From Morella rubra (taxonomy: Eukaryota > Streptophyta > Magnoliopsida > Fagales > Myricaceae), in contig CM025851.1 in the NCBI GenBank assembly GCA_003952965.2, forward strand, positions 9,837,647 through 9,901,646: DNA of 64,000 nt, written 5' to 3'. Shown piece after piece: positions 1 through 11,750 of the stretch; position 1 is the first letter of the stretch, and every line of letters starts with the position of its first letter. The notes under the pieces are model-generated. The model did no database searches and was not told the origin of the DNA. It was given only the letters and a program-made list of their open reading frames with translations. Made by a program: the position numbers and the translations under genes.

Positions 1-969
1 GAGGTTTTTCGACTATCTTCCAAATAGTGTACACTCTAGCTTTCGGGTGCTAGAGAACCGTACAAGTGCTTTTTCGGGCTCAATACTCAAAACCCAACCA
101 AGCTTGAGATATACCCTCTCTAAGCTTCTTCTTTAGTGAACAACCTCACTAAAGGAATCACCTCTTTGGAATAGGAAGATTACAAGAATAAACTCTCTCA
201 AAGAGTGGATATGAAATGGAAAGTTCTATCTTCTTTGATTCACACAATGACAAGGATAAGAAAGTGTAATTTGTGTGAATGATATGAGAAATATGGAATA
301 AGGTTTAAGATATTTCTCAAGCTAAGTAAAATGATATGTGGTTGTTCTCTCTTGTTTTGAGACATTAGGAAGGTCTTTATATAGGCCACATAAAAAAACT
401 AGTCGTTGGGGGTCGATTGACAATTTTACCGTTGTACCGGTCGACCGCTTCATGTACCGGTCAACCGCTTCAACTAGCTGTTGCTCAACGGTCATAAAAT
501 TTGAATGCTGTCAAATTTTGTCTCATCATCCGCTTCATGTAGCGGTCGACCGCTACAGATCATTTTCATAGACCGCTACAATTAAAAAGCCCATTTTTGA
601 CGTTTTTGAAATCCCATTTCAAAAACCAACTTCCCAAAAGTATAACCAAGGCTTAGGAGTTTATATAGGATGATTTAAAAACATTTAAAGTGTATTTTGG
701 TTGTCAAACATATGATAAGAAGATTATGCACGGTTTGAAAAATATGCAAGTGTGTGATTCAAATCCTTGTCAAAAGTGAAACTAAGAGTTACAAGATTAT
801 ATCCTATGGTCTTGAATCTTCACTTTTGAGCTCCTTGCATCTTCTTGATCTTCAATCTTTTTGTCTTTGGCTCTTTGATAAAAATGTCTTTGTCTTTGAA
901 GATGTCCATTTTGTAACTTAATCCATTTATTGAAATCATCAAAATATCGATTGTGAACAAAAGCCAACA
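1..969 (-). mobile_element. Truncated LTR of a copia-type retrotransposon (cut by window start)
   Basis: On the minus strand the segment begins TGTTGGC at 969 and runs off the left edge. It has a TATA-like sequence (TATATAAAG on the minus strand, near 376-384). Upstream of that in LTR orientation are GTCGAC-centred palindromes: CGGTCGACCG at 438-447, a one-base variant at 456-468 and the perfect AGCGGTCGACCGCT at 541-554. The layout (palindromes, then TATA, then a leader) is the same as in the SIRE-like LTRs elsewhere in the window, but the sequence is a different family. The outer end is not visible, so whether it is solo or part of an element is open. The exact right edge is inferred from the TG start only. 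Confidence 0.5.
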
Positions 970-1206
970 TAAAACCCCAAAAGCATACAGGCAATAATTA
1001 CATGCTTTTTCTAACTGAATAATATCTTATAAAGTTCAGTTTCAAATTTCTGCATTATTGAGCTAGAACATTATATGCATAGTACATCTAAAACTAATAT
1101 AGTATTAATTTTTTAATGTTTTAAAATCAGTTTTAAATGGAGAATGGTTAAGAGGCATAAATCTAAGTTGTGCATTTACTTGTTGAATTTATATGACTTT
1201 AGATTT

Positions 1207-1713
1207 AGGAGAAATGTCATTGTTCACCCTATAAGTTTGTGTCAATTGCATTTTCGCTTCCCTAACTTTCAAAACTGCGATTTACGTCCTATAAGTATGA
1301 AATATTTGCAATGTTCGTCCATAGTAAAATTTCCATTAGTTGACAGAATTCAGCATTAAAATTACCAAAATAACCCTCCAAGAAAAATTACTAAAAATAA
1401 TAAAAAATTCATTAAAATAAAAAATGATATTAAAAAAAGGTAATATTTTTAAATGAAACTATTGAAACTCTATTCAGTAATCTATATATTTTTTAATTTA
1501 TTTCTCCAATATTTTTTTTTTTTTTTTGAAATTTGTCTATGAGGGCAATTTGATCATTTTAATTCCGAATTCCATCAAGTTTAACGGAAATTTTGACTGT
1601 GGATGAACATTGCAAATGTTTCATACTTAGAGGATGTAAATCATTGTTTTGAAAGTTAAAGGGTCGCAAATGCAATTGACGCATACTTACAGGGCAAACA
1701 ATGACATTTCCCT
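1207..1713. repeat. Foldback / TIR element with long inverted arms
   Basis: The left arm (about 1207-1380) and the right arm (about 1545-1713) are imperfect reverse complements. Both begin AG(G)GAAATGTCATTG read inward and share the words for CAATTGCATTT, AACTTTCAAAAC and TATGAAA in the same order. The centre is AT-rich with a poly-T run. This is the structure of a non-autonomous DNA transposon (Mutator-like or foldback type). A clear target duplication was not found. It has no coding capacity. Confidence 0.6.
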
Positions 1714-3393
1714 TATTATTTATTGTACATGCAATTTTTTTCCATCTTTAGCTTGCCTGTACTTAAGTTATACCGTGTCCAGATACATTCTAAAATCATT
1801 ATTTTTATTATTTGCACTATAATTATTGGTAATCTAATTATTCTATGAATTTAATTTTGTCATATGACACCATGACCTAATTAAGTATTTTTGTGCAGGG
1901 TGATAAAATTAGTTGTTTTCTAGACTCCCAGACAATAAGAGCAGTCTACTGGGACACATGGCAGAGCAAGAGGGATTCATTAATGACAATGTTGTAATTC
2001 TATGAAGAATTAAGACATACTTAAATCTCAGTCATCCATCTCTCTTTTCACTCTCATTTTCTATTTAACCTAGAAAACACTACATCTTATCCTCCTCCTC
2101 CCTACTTTTTCTAACATAGCCTTCTTTTCCTTATTTTCTCTCCCTCTCTGTTGCTCTCCTCTTCTTCTCTCACTTCTCTTTCCATGGCGACTGTTCCCTA
2201 TTTATTCTCTCTTTTTCCTTTTTGCAAAATCACTCTTTTTATCTCTATTTTATTTTTCTATCTGTACTTTTCTCTCTCTCTCTCCTCTCTCTATTTGCCG
2301 CTAGCCTCTATTGTCTCCCTTTTTTTTCTCTTCTTTTTTTTCTCTCACCTCTTCGCTAACAAACCCTAGATTTTTCACCTCTTTATTTTTCAGCCGCACC
2401 TCTCCTCTATATATTCTCTCTCTTTTCTCTTTCTTCTAGCAGACATTATACATCTTCTCTCTTTTCTCTTGTCCAACAATCCCTATCCTTTCTCACTAGC
2501 TTTTCTTTATTCTATGTGCCACTCTTCTCTCTCTCTCCCTTCTCACTTTTATTTTTCTTTTTCTTTTCTTCTCTCTCTTTCTCTTATTTTTCTTTAGACC
2601 GCCGCATCACTATTCTTCTTTCTCTTTCTCCTATTTTTGTTACATAGGCCGATTCTCTCTATTTTCTCCTTCTTTTCTTTTATTGCTATTTTCTATGGTT
2701 TTAACATCAGTCTTTATTTTCATTTTTTAGATTAGTTTCTTTATGCTATATTAATTTATTGTCTTGTATTTCAATTCCTAGGATTTAGATTTAAGTTTCT
2801 TGCACTTTAATTTCTTGTAATTTCAACATCAATTTTGGATTATGTTCTCGTTGTTTGTTTTTCTTTTAACTTAAATCTTGGTTTGTTATGAGATGATATT
2901 ATTTAATCTAAGAATCTTGTGCTCTTTTTTTTTATTCCTTGTCATTTAATTGTTATCATTTGAATTGTCATTTAATTATTGTCATTTAATGTGATACCCC
3001 CCTCCCTTTTTGAGACTTTTTAAAACATATCTAAGTTGGTTAATGGAGATATTTTTCTTAGTAATTTGGATTTTTCTAGTTAGAGTTCCTTCCTTGATAA
3101 ATTTATATGTTTTAAGAGCATTATTATTCTTCCTAACGTATTTATTTATCCTATAGGCATTTACATATTATGGATCTATATTGCTGCCTTCCACTTGCCT
3201 TAATTTGATCAATTGGTTGATAATTAGTTTTATTACTAATTTTATAATTTTAAATTGGTCTGGTAATGAAACATTTTATTTTAGATCAATGTTTATTTTA
3301 AAATCCTTTTATAGTACACTTCATTATATCCAAAAATTAGTATTGTGGGCACATAAATAAATTTCAGATTTTTAAATCATTAGTTTAAGCATT
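1714..3393. other. Non-coding stretch with long pyrimidine-rich tract
   Basis: No gene was recognised. From about 2090 to 2700 the plus strand is almost pure C/T with (CT)n runs; the rest is AT-rich. The apparent open frame at 2151-2369 is a product of this low complexity. Confidence 0.5.
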
Positions 3394-3398
3394 CTTCT

Positions 3399-4638
3399 TG
3401 TGAGTCCAAATATGAAAAGAGGGGGGGTGATTAAGTTTTATAAAAACTTAGCTTTTTTTTTTTTTTTTTTTTTTAAAGAACACGGATCTTGAAAATATTT
3501 ATGCTAGATATGCCAAAAATATAATAGCAATAATGTTAAGGAGTAGAGAAAGAGATATACACTGTTTCTTTTTTAGGTGGTTCAACAAGACTTGCATACA
3601 TCCACCCCCAAAGCTATTGACTTCATTGGGCTTCTCCAATATAATCCAATAGTGTCTACAACTTAACTTCCAGTTGCTAAGTGACCTTTGCAAGAGTTTT
3701 CTTGAGCTCACTCTCCAACTCATACACAAATCTCAAGCCTATTATGATTTTTCTATCTCACGGTAAGCAGTATAGTCCAACTCAAAAGGTTTTTCAAAGG
3801 TTTAAATATAGGAATGATAAACAATAGCTCTAAAAGCTAGATTAGCAAATACATTGCTCAATAAATGGCTATAAGACAAGATTTGATGATGATGAAAGCA
3901 ATGGCAAACTAGTTCTGTTGGAAAACGTGCAGCCTTGTCTTTTGCGCTTTTCTTTCTCACTTGTTGGAGGTTGGTTCAGATTGATTGACGTAAGAGGGCA
4001 AGGTGTGCAAAAGATTTTCTTTCTCTCTCCATAAGATTTCTTTATGGTCTTTCAGCTTTGGGAAGTCCAGAGGGCTTTTTGAAATGTTGGAGAGAGTGCC
4101 TTAAGTGTATAATGTCTTTAATTCAAGTGTTGAGTCATCTTTTTAAAATATGTGTTCCCGCAACATGTGTCGACATCATCTTCAAGTTTGGAACTGACTT
4201 GCTGGTGCTTGTGGCATGGGTCGACACTTCCTTCGCCATCTGTCAACACCATCTTCACATGTGTCAACACTTTGCTTCCCATATGTCGACACCATCAAAA
4301 TGATATTCTGCCTTCTGTGCTAGATGTCAACACTATGTCAACCATGTGTTGACACCATCTTGACAGATAGAGTTTTTAAGTGCTTTTTGATATGCAATTC
4401 GTTCCGTTTCAACACTAAAACTCCTTCAATTAAAAATATTATAGTTTAGGTGCAAGTCATGGTGTTAAAATTGAATATAGGGCATAATGAATTAATGAGA
4501 GAAATAAATACAATTGAATACTCTCGATTGAATAGTGAATTGACAACCACATATCCTAAAAATACTCCAAAGCTATTTTATCATTTGTTATCATCAAAAT
4601 TGAGTTTAGATAGTTCAAGAACCAATCTTGGGCTAACA
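3399..4638 (-). repeat. 3' LTR of the SIRE-like element
   Basis: Read on the plus strand it starts TGTGAGTCC and ends GGGCTAACA. It is alignable throughout with the 5' LTR at 13351-14587. It carries a run of about 24 T near 3452-3475 that the 5' LTR lacks, and degenerate GTGTCGACAC-type palindromes between about 4160 and 4360. Confidence 0.88.
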
Positions 4639-4652
4639 ATCTCCCCCTTTTT
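4639..4652 (-). other. Polypurine tract
   Basis: On the minus strand an A-run followed by GGGGGAGA abuts the 3' LTR start. This is the expected plus-strand priming site and fixes this LTR as the 3' one. Confidence 0.8.
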
Positions 4653-5249
4653 GATGATGACAAACAATATACGAGAAAATTCATTTGCTGAAAAGAAAAG
4701 GCTCCCCCTGAGAACAAGCAGAGATTTTTCAAAATAGTTTGTTGCAAGGTGCTTTGGATTTTTAGAAAATTTTGCAGAGTCTCCTTTTGTATTTAGAGGT
4801 TTTCAAAAATTTTAAACCTGTTAGAAACACTTCTATATCATCCTCCAAACTTCTCAAACTCCAGAATATGATTTCAGATCACAAACATTTCAATATAATT
4901 GAAATAAATAGGAGTTTAGAGTTTAGGAATACTAAAATTAAATGCAAATTTGAGAGAATAAATAATATATCATTTCAATCAGAGTTAAGTAAGGATGGAA
5001 AGAATTAAATGCAAACTCATCCAAAAAACAAATAACTCATATATCAATCAAGTCAAACAATTTCAAGATATATAAAGAAATGGAATGGAATGTTTTCTCA
5101 AAGTTTAAGAGTACAACAATATTACATATACTTCACCCCCTTTGGCATCATCAAAAAGAGAGGGAGGGTAAGGATAAATGGTAAAGATAATTGGTCAAAG
5201 ATCAAGATTGCTGCTGGTGAGACAAGTACTCATGCATAAACTCTGTCTA

Positions 5250-8000
5250 GAAGTGCTGAACCAATGAAGCCAATTGACCATGAAGGGACGCAGATACCGA
5301 ACCGAGTCTGAGAATACATGGACATGCTAAGATATAGTCGTAGAAGCCCGGTTGATAGTAGTAACAATGATATTCGTAGATTTCTTCAACTCATTTGTCT
5401 GCCATCTAAATGTCTTCCACCAATCTCACATTGTAGTCCTACCAATAGTCAAGTTATTGTTCCAGTTTATGCAAATCATATGAGCTTCACGAATCAAAAC
5501 AACAAACTCAGCAGTACAAAGACTCAAGAAGGGATCTAATATCCTTAAGTACAATCCATAGATCAACATGAATGGAGAACAACTGATATCTGAGATATGA
5601 AACAGAGGCTTCTAGAAGGGCAACTGGAGTACGTGAAGAGGCTGGAGCCAGAATAGTACTCTCTGGTCTGTCCTCTACCATGGCTTCCATTTCCTCTAGA
5701 TCTTCTTCTTCAACTTCTTCTTCCTCAGCATCTTCCTCTTGAATTTCCTAAGAAGTTGCCACTGCCTTCTTCACCCGCTGATCATCCTCATTCTGAACAA
5801 AACTCACGAGTCTCAAAGTCTTCTGATTGTATTCCTTAGAGACTTTAGGTTTCTCTCTTTCTTCACCATTGGTCTCAACATCATGCAAGTCAAATATTTG
5901 AGTGAAGAGCATTCCATATGGCAATCCTTGCCTTTCTTCTCATATGTTGCCTTTATATAGTTCAATAGGAGGTGGCTAAGATTCATCTGGCGCCTTGTGA
6001 TCAGACAGTACATCACAAACATATCTAAAAAAGTAACATATTCAAAGTGTGAGTGCAAATACAACCCAAGAGTGGGGTGAATTGGGTTTTATAAAAAAAT
6101 TTCTCTTTTTACGATAAACCAAAAATGCACAGACCCCTTTCTAAAAGAACAAGAGAGTAGATCTATATAACAATGAGTCTAATGAAGAATAAAAATAATA
6201 GATAATCATGCACAACAAATAGATAATGACAATAAATAGAGATAAGGATAGAGAGATGACACCGTGATTTTTAGGTGGTTCGGTCAACACTTGCCTACGT
6301 CCACCCCCAAGGCTATTGACTTCCTTGGGCTTCCTTCACTATTCTTCCAATAGTAAATACACCTTAGCTTCCCGGGTGCTAAGGAACCTTTACAAAGTAT
6401 TTTTCGAGCTCACACTTTAACTCACTCTCACAAATCCTCACAATCTAGAGGATTTCTTCTACCCAACTAGTAGGACCAGTGTTTTCCCAAACATTCATGT
6501 GTTTTTTCAAGAATGGGTACAAAAGGAATCTTAGTAAAGGCACTTTAAGCCGAATAAATAAGTATGAAGCACTGAGGTGTGCAAAGAGACAAGATTTCAA
6601 AGAAAGCAACAGTATTTGCAGGTGGAGGAACAAGCTTTCTTGGTTGGTTGAGCTTCTTTCTCTTCAAAGCTTTTTCTCTCTCTAGAAATTAGGCAAGATT
6701 TTAATAGCGCACACTTTTTTTTTCTCTCTCCATCTTTCTTCTATTTAAAGCTCCTAGGGCATAAAGGGTCTTCTTGTAAAGTTTGAATGTCGTTGGAGGT
6801 CATTTGAGACCATTTGGAGACTTTTTGGATGAGTTGGCGTCGCTTCTAGGATTTTGCATAATCGTGCAATGTGTCAACACATTTGATGGTATGTGCTGAC
6901 ACATTAACACTTGGCCTGGAAACATGCTCTCGGGTGTTAGTTCAATGTGTCAACACTTATGCTCAATGTATCAACAGTTTAGAATGGCCTGGAATCATTC
7001 TCTCGGGTGTTTAGAAGTTCACGTTATGCTCGAATGTATGGACATGTGTTAGAATCCAACACTGGAATCACTCTCTCGGGTGTAGTGCAATGTGTCGACA
7101 CTATGGTTCAATGTGTCGACACTTCCAACACAGTCTGAAAAATTTGTTCTTTGACAGCAACTACAATTCAACATATCTCAAAAACACCTACAATATAAAA
7201 ATTGACCAATTAACTTGTGTAAAGATGTTCAAGTATGCTTAGAGAAATTTTAGAATAGAGAAACCTTGATGCTTTAAAAAATATATCATTTTCTTAAAAG
7301 AGATTTTCAATGTAAAATCTAAAAGTCTTAAAGAGTTTGAAAACTTTGTTATCATCAAAATCAAAGTAGATTGTTTGTAAAAACAACCTTGGGCTAACAC
7401 AAAGTTTCCCATCCTGGGAAGAATAATGTTACATACAATGTGATGTAGCAATCTCCTGTGGACATCAAAGTCACTAGAAACAGGTTTCTCTATCTCATCC
7501 AATTCAAGGTTATCAATACAACCCTAAGAATATCAATGGGCTCTACATCTGACATCCCAGCCCATGTGTATGACTCAAAGAATTTCACCCTAATTGGGGG
7601 AAAGGGCTACAACATTAAGCCCATTCACAGATAAGTCCAACTCTTTCCCTTTCACAAAGCCTAAAGCAGTTTCAGACATTTCAAAATGAAAGTTTGCATA
7701 AGATTGTTTCACTAAAAAGGGAAATGAATCACATCTCAGACTAATAAAATTGGATCAGCCTTGAGCATCAAACAACTCCTGAAAATCAAACCCATTCTCC
7801 GTAAACCAAAGCAACAAAACCCAATGGCTAGAGATTACCTTTTTGTTCCTGAAATCAATGTGAAATCTCTACTAATGGAGTCTTGATCGAAATGGAAGAC
7901 CCTCTGATAGAGCAATAGATTCCTCTTCTCTTCTTGTACACTGCCTCAGCCTCGAAGAGTCTCCATAGTCGAAGATTCTCTTCCTTCGTCCCCTAGACAT
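5250..8000 (-). pseudogene. 3' accessory ORF of the SIRE-like element (broken; plant transposon-protein-like)
   Basis: Downstream of RNase H the minus strand encodes fragments of a further protein, probably starting at the ATG at 7998-8000. Recognisable pieces are RRLLHHIVCNIILPRMGNF (near 7402-7460), then after the nested solo LTR EYVTFLDMFVMYCL and MNLSHLLLNYI (about 5960-6047), the frameshifted motif LPYGMLFTQIF, and an acidic Glu-rich stretch (about 5690-5750). The pattern resembles the plant-specific 'putative plant transposon protein' family (Transposase_32-like), known mainly as ORFs near plant retroelements. Its function is unknown. It is broken by the solo LTR, several stops and at least one frameshift. 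The family assignment is from memory of motifs; a profile search would decide. Confidence 0.55.
6048..7399 (-). mobile_element. Solo LTR (same family) nested in the 3' ORF
   Basis: A 1352-bp LTR running from TGTGAGTGC to GGGCTAACA is flanked by perfect 5-bp duplications CAAAG (6043-6047 and 7400-7404). No primer-binding site or polypurine tract adjoins it, so it is a solo LTR left by LTR-LTR recombination. Removing it with one CAAAG rejoins the coding frame of the 3' ORF directly (GNF to EYV), which shows that the insertion came after the ORF was coding. It contains GTGTCGACAC-type palindromes between about 6880 and 7125. Confidence 0.9.
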
Positions 8001-8285
8001 CTCAGATGCAACGGTTAGGGTTTTATCTGGAAGAGAAGGACAGGATATATGGTCTGTGGTGGAGTAGAGATGATTGGGTGAGATTTAGGGCACAAGAGAG
8101 GGAGGTGAGGTTCAGCGGTGAGGGAGAGACACGGTGAAGAGGTTTAGGGCACAAGAGTTTTGAGAAATGAAGGAGAAATGATATTTTGGTCGAATGAGGT
8201 TAAGTATATGAGGTGTCTACTCATTAAACGTAAGAGAAGTTAATGAATGCAAATGAATCAATGTTTTAAAATTTGTCCGTTCAAA

Positions 8286-8510
8286 ACATGTGTTGACACA
8301 TATGGAAGCATGTGTCGACACATTACATATGTACAGGACTTACTTAGGGAACATGTGTCGACACTTACTCAACAGCCTTCTCTAGGAATACACAGTGTGT
8401 TGACACATAGTTGAGTAGTGTCGACACATACAAATTCCAGATAAAATAGTCAAACAAGTCTAGAAATGTCGACACTTGAGAACTCAAGTGCTGACACATG
8501 ACATGCAAAT
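8286..8510 (-). promoter_or_regulatory. Internal cluster of GTGTCGACAC palindromes ahead of the 3' ORF
   Basis: Between the RNase H stop (8641) and the 3' ORF start (8000) lie at least seven copies of GTGTCGACAC or one-base variants, spaced roughly 20-50 bp. The same cluster sits in the U3 of this element's LTRs, upstream of the LTR TATA box. I infer an LTR-derived internal promoter or enhancer for the 3' ORF. A clear TATA box downstream of the cluster was not found. Confidence 0.5.
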
Positions 8511-8640
8511 GTGTAAAATGACATATTTTCAAACAGAAAATGTATGATGCAATCCAATTAAGAATGAAAACATATAATCACCTCAAATAATCATCCAACC
8601 AACACATGAATGATACAATAAGCAGTTCATATCAAAATAA

Positions 8641-9790
8641 TCATTCGGAGGGGAAACGCATACCGATCTCTTGACGAATGAAGCAGAAACAATCCTCATT
8701 GATAGGTTTCGTAAATATATCAGCCAGTTGAAGATCTGTGCTTACAAACTCAAGTATAATATCACCCTTTTAAGTATGATCACGCAAAAAATGATGTTTG
8801 ATCTCAATATGTTTAGTCTAGAGTGTTGAATGAGGTTTTTAGAAAGGTTTATGGCACTGTGTTACCACACTTAATCAGGATGAGAGAAAAATGAAGATTA
8901 AAATCTTTCAATTGTTGTTTCATCCACAATATTTGTGTGCAACAGTTACCAACAGCAATATACTTGGCTTTTGTGGTTGATAAAGCCACAGAAATTTTTT
9001 TTCTTACAAAATCAAGAAACTAACATACACCATTAGCGTTTTTTCTATAATTTTGCAACTGGCATAGCATCCAAGTATCCTTGTAAATTAAATTCAACAC
9101 TCTTTGGATAAAACAAACCAAGATCTTGTGTGTGCCAACAAGGTAACAAAATTTCCCCTTAACCTCAAGGAGGTGAAACTCCTTGGGGTAAGACTAAAAT
9201 CTCAAACACATGCACACACTATTAGGTCTACTAGTAGTAAGGTAAATAAAAAGCCAATCATACCTCGATATCTTGTTTGGTCAACATCTTTACTTTTTTC
9301 ATCATTTCTCCATTTTAGTTGATGGACTTATTGGTGTACCCATCGATTTTGAGCTGTCTATCCCAAATCTTTTAAGTAAGTCTCTTGTGTACTTTGCTTG
9401 GTTAATGAAGATGCCCTCATGATTTTGCTTAATCTGAGCCCAAGAAAGTAATTCAACTCTCCCATGAGGCTCATCTCGAATTCACCTTTCATGAATTTTG
9501 AAAATTCTTCACAAAGAGACTCATTAGTAGAACCAAATATGATATCATCAACATAAATTTGAACGATAAGCAATTCATTATCCTTTTCTTTAGTAAAGAG
9601 AGTGGTATCGATAATACCTCGAGAAAATCCATTTTTAATAAGGAAGGAACTCAATCGTTCATACCATGCCCGAGGTGCTTGCTTCAAGCCATATAATGCT
9701 TTTGTGAGCTTGAACACATGGTGTGGTAGCTTTTCATCTTCAAATCCAGGAGGTTGTTCTACATACACTTCCTCAAAAAATAATCGTTAA
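8641..9790 (-). pseudogene. Reverse transcriptase and RNase H of the SIRE-like element (degenerate)
   Basis: The minus strand shows the copia reverse transcriptase motifs [19 protein letters not shown] and YVDDIIFGS in the open stretch 9358-9768. The Asp pair of YVDD is part of the polymerase active site. Further on are RNase H words such as ALSTTKAKYIAVGNC (about 8930-8980) and the conserved C-terminal ADIFTKPINEDCF. The TGA stop is at 8641-8643. Several stops and frameshifts lie between 8690 and 9357. In life the enzyme would copy element RNA to DNA in the cytoplasmic particle. Confidence 0.85.
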
Positions 9791-9899
9791 GAAAGGTATA
9801 TTTCATATCCATTTGAAATAATTTAAAATCTTTATAAAATGCAAATGCAAGCAACATGCAAATTGGTTCTAAACAAGCAACATGTGCGAAGGTTTCATC

Positions 9900-11750
9900 A
9901 AAATCGATTCCCTCTTCTTGCTACAACCTTGCCTTGTTCCTTACCAATCCTAGATCCATCCTTTTTGTTTCGAAAAACCCATTTAGTACCAATAAATGGA
10001 TGATCTTCGGTCTAGGAACTAAATGTCATACCTGATTTTTCTCAAACTGTTTTAGTTCATCCTCCATGGCATGGATCCAACTTTCATCATCTTTTGCCTC
10101 AGAAATATTTCTTTGGCTCAATTTGAGAAAGTAAGGCAAAATTATTAGCTTGATTATAAGAAGAGTGAGTTCTTACACTTTCTCAACATTACCAATGACT
10201 TGATCAATAGGATGATGACAAACTTCCAAGCCTTTGGTAGATCGTTGTTGCTTTGAGGCGTTTCTTCTTCAAGATCTTGTACATCTTGCTCTTATGGATG
10301 AGAAATTTCTTTCACTTCACTTGTAGCTAGTTTCTCACTTTCTTTCTCAAGATCTACAACATCATCGTCATCTCTTTTCATAGAAACGTTAAATTCATCA
10401 AATACCACATGAATAGATTATTCAACAACCAAAGTTTTCTTATTAAAGATACAATAAGCCTTACTGGAAATAGAATAACCAAGAAATATACCTTCATCAG
10501 CTTTCACATCAAACTTACCCAAGTTGTCTTTGTTGTTGTTGAGAATGAAACACTTGCAACCAAACACATGAAAATACCAATGTTGGGTTTTCTATTTTTC
10601 CATAGCTCATATGGAGTTTTCTTAAAAATTGACCTTATCATACATCGTTCATGACATAGCAGCTAGTGTTAATAGCTTTGCCCAAAAATAATCTGGCAAG
10701 TTCTTTTCACAAAGCATAGTCCTCGCCATTTTTTCAAGAGTCTATTCTTCCTCTCAACAACCCGTTTTGTTGAGGAGTTCCTAGGAGCTGAGAAGTTATG
10801 GTTTATATCAAAATCACCACAAAATTTTGCAAAGGAGAAGTTTTCAAATTCTTTTCCATGGTCACTCCTTATGCTAGAAAAAGAAAAACTTTTTTCATTT
10901 TGAATCCTTTTTCTCAGTTTTTCAAATGCATCAAAGGCCTCATCCTTATGAGCTAAGAAAAGAACTCATGTAAATCTACTGTAATCATCAACCATAACAA
11001 AGCCATATTGTTTGCCACCTAGGCTTGACGTTCGGATTTGACCAAACAAGTACATGTGTAAAAGTTGAAGTGGCCTAGAAGTGAACACAATATTTGTGGG
11101 TTTAAAAGATGTTCTAGTTTGTTTGCCTTTTTGACATGCGGCACAAAATCTTTTTCATAAACAAAGTTAGGCAAACCTGAAACAAGGTCCTTTTTAGGCT
11201 AGTTTTGAAATAAGGTCCATGCTTGCATGAGCAAGCCTTCTATGCCACAGCCAACTATCCTTGTCACTTAGAGAGAAAAGACATTTTACATTTTTTGAAG
11301 AGATATTCTCTAAGTAAACAACATACACATAAACAAGACTTTCTTGTCTTTAATGTTTTCAACAATGTATATTGATGATTCAAATATAACTCATTTTCCC
11401 TTATCACATAATTGATTGATGCTCAACAAATTATGTTTCAAACCATCAACAAATAGAACATGTTCAATAGTAGATTATGAGTCATACAATATTTTCAATA
11501 CCAAGAATTCTTCCTTTACCATTCTCACCAAAAGTAACGGATCCTTTTTGTTTTGGGTTAAGAGATTTGAACCAACTCTTACCTCCCGTCATGTGCTTGA
11601 GCATCTGCTATCAAGAACCCAATATTCCTTGACTTCAATTGTCTTCAAGCACTCCTACAAAAAAAGAATCACTTCTTGATTTTTGGTACCCAAATCATTT
11701 TGGGTCCTTTGGTGTTAGAAACGGTTTTCCTTCACCTTGTCCTTTGGAAT
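9900..11750 (-). pseudogene. Protease/integrase part of the SIRE-like pol (degenerate)
   Basis: In minus-strand frames one can read GAG-pre-integrase words (WHRRLAHASMDLISKL, about 11210-11260). These are followed by integrase core words VDDYSRFT (about 10975-11000) and RSDHGKEFENF (about 10830-10870) and by VVERKNR (about 10740-10760), which hold the DDE-type catalytic positions. In the usual motif the second Asp is followed by NG; here it reads DHG. Many in-frame stops are present. Confidence 0.7.

Noticed and set aside
2151-2369. Hydrophobic Leu/Ser/Phe-rich open frame
   Set aside because: Simple consequence of the CT-rich tract.
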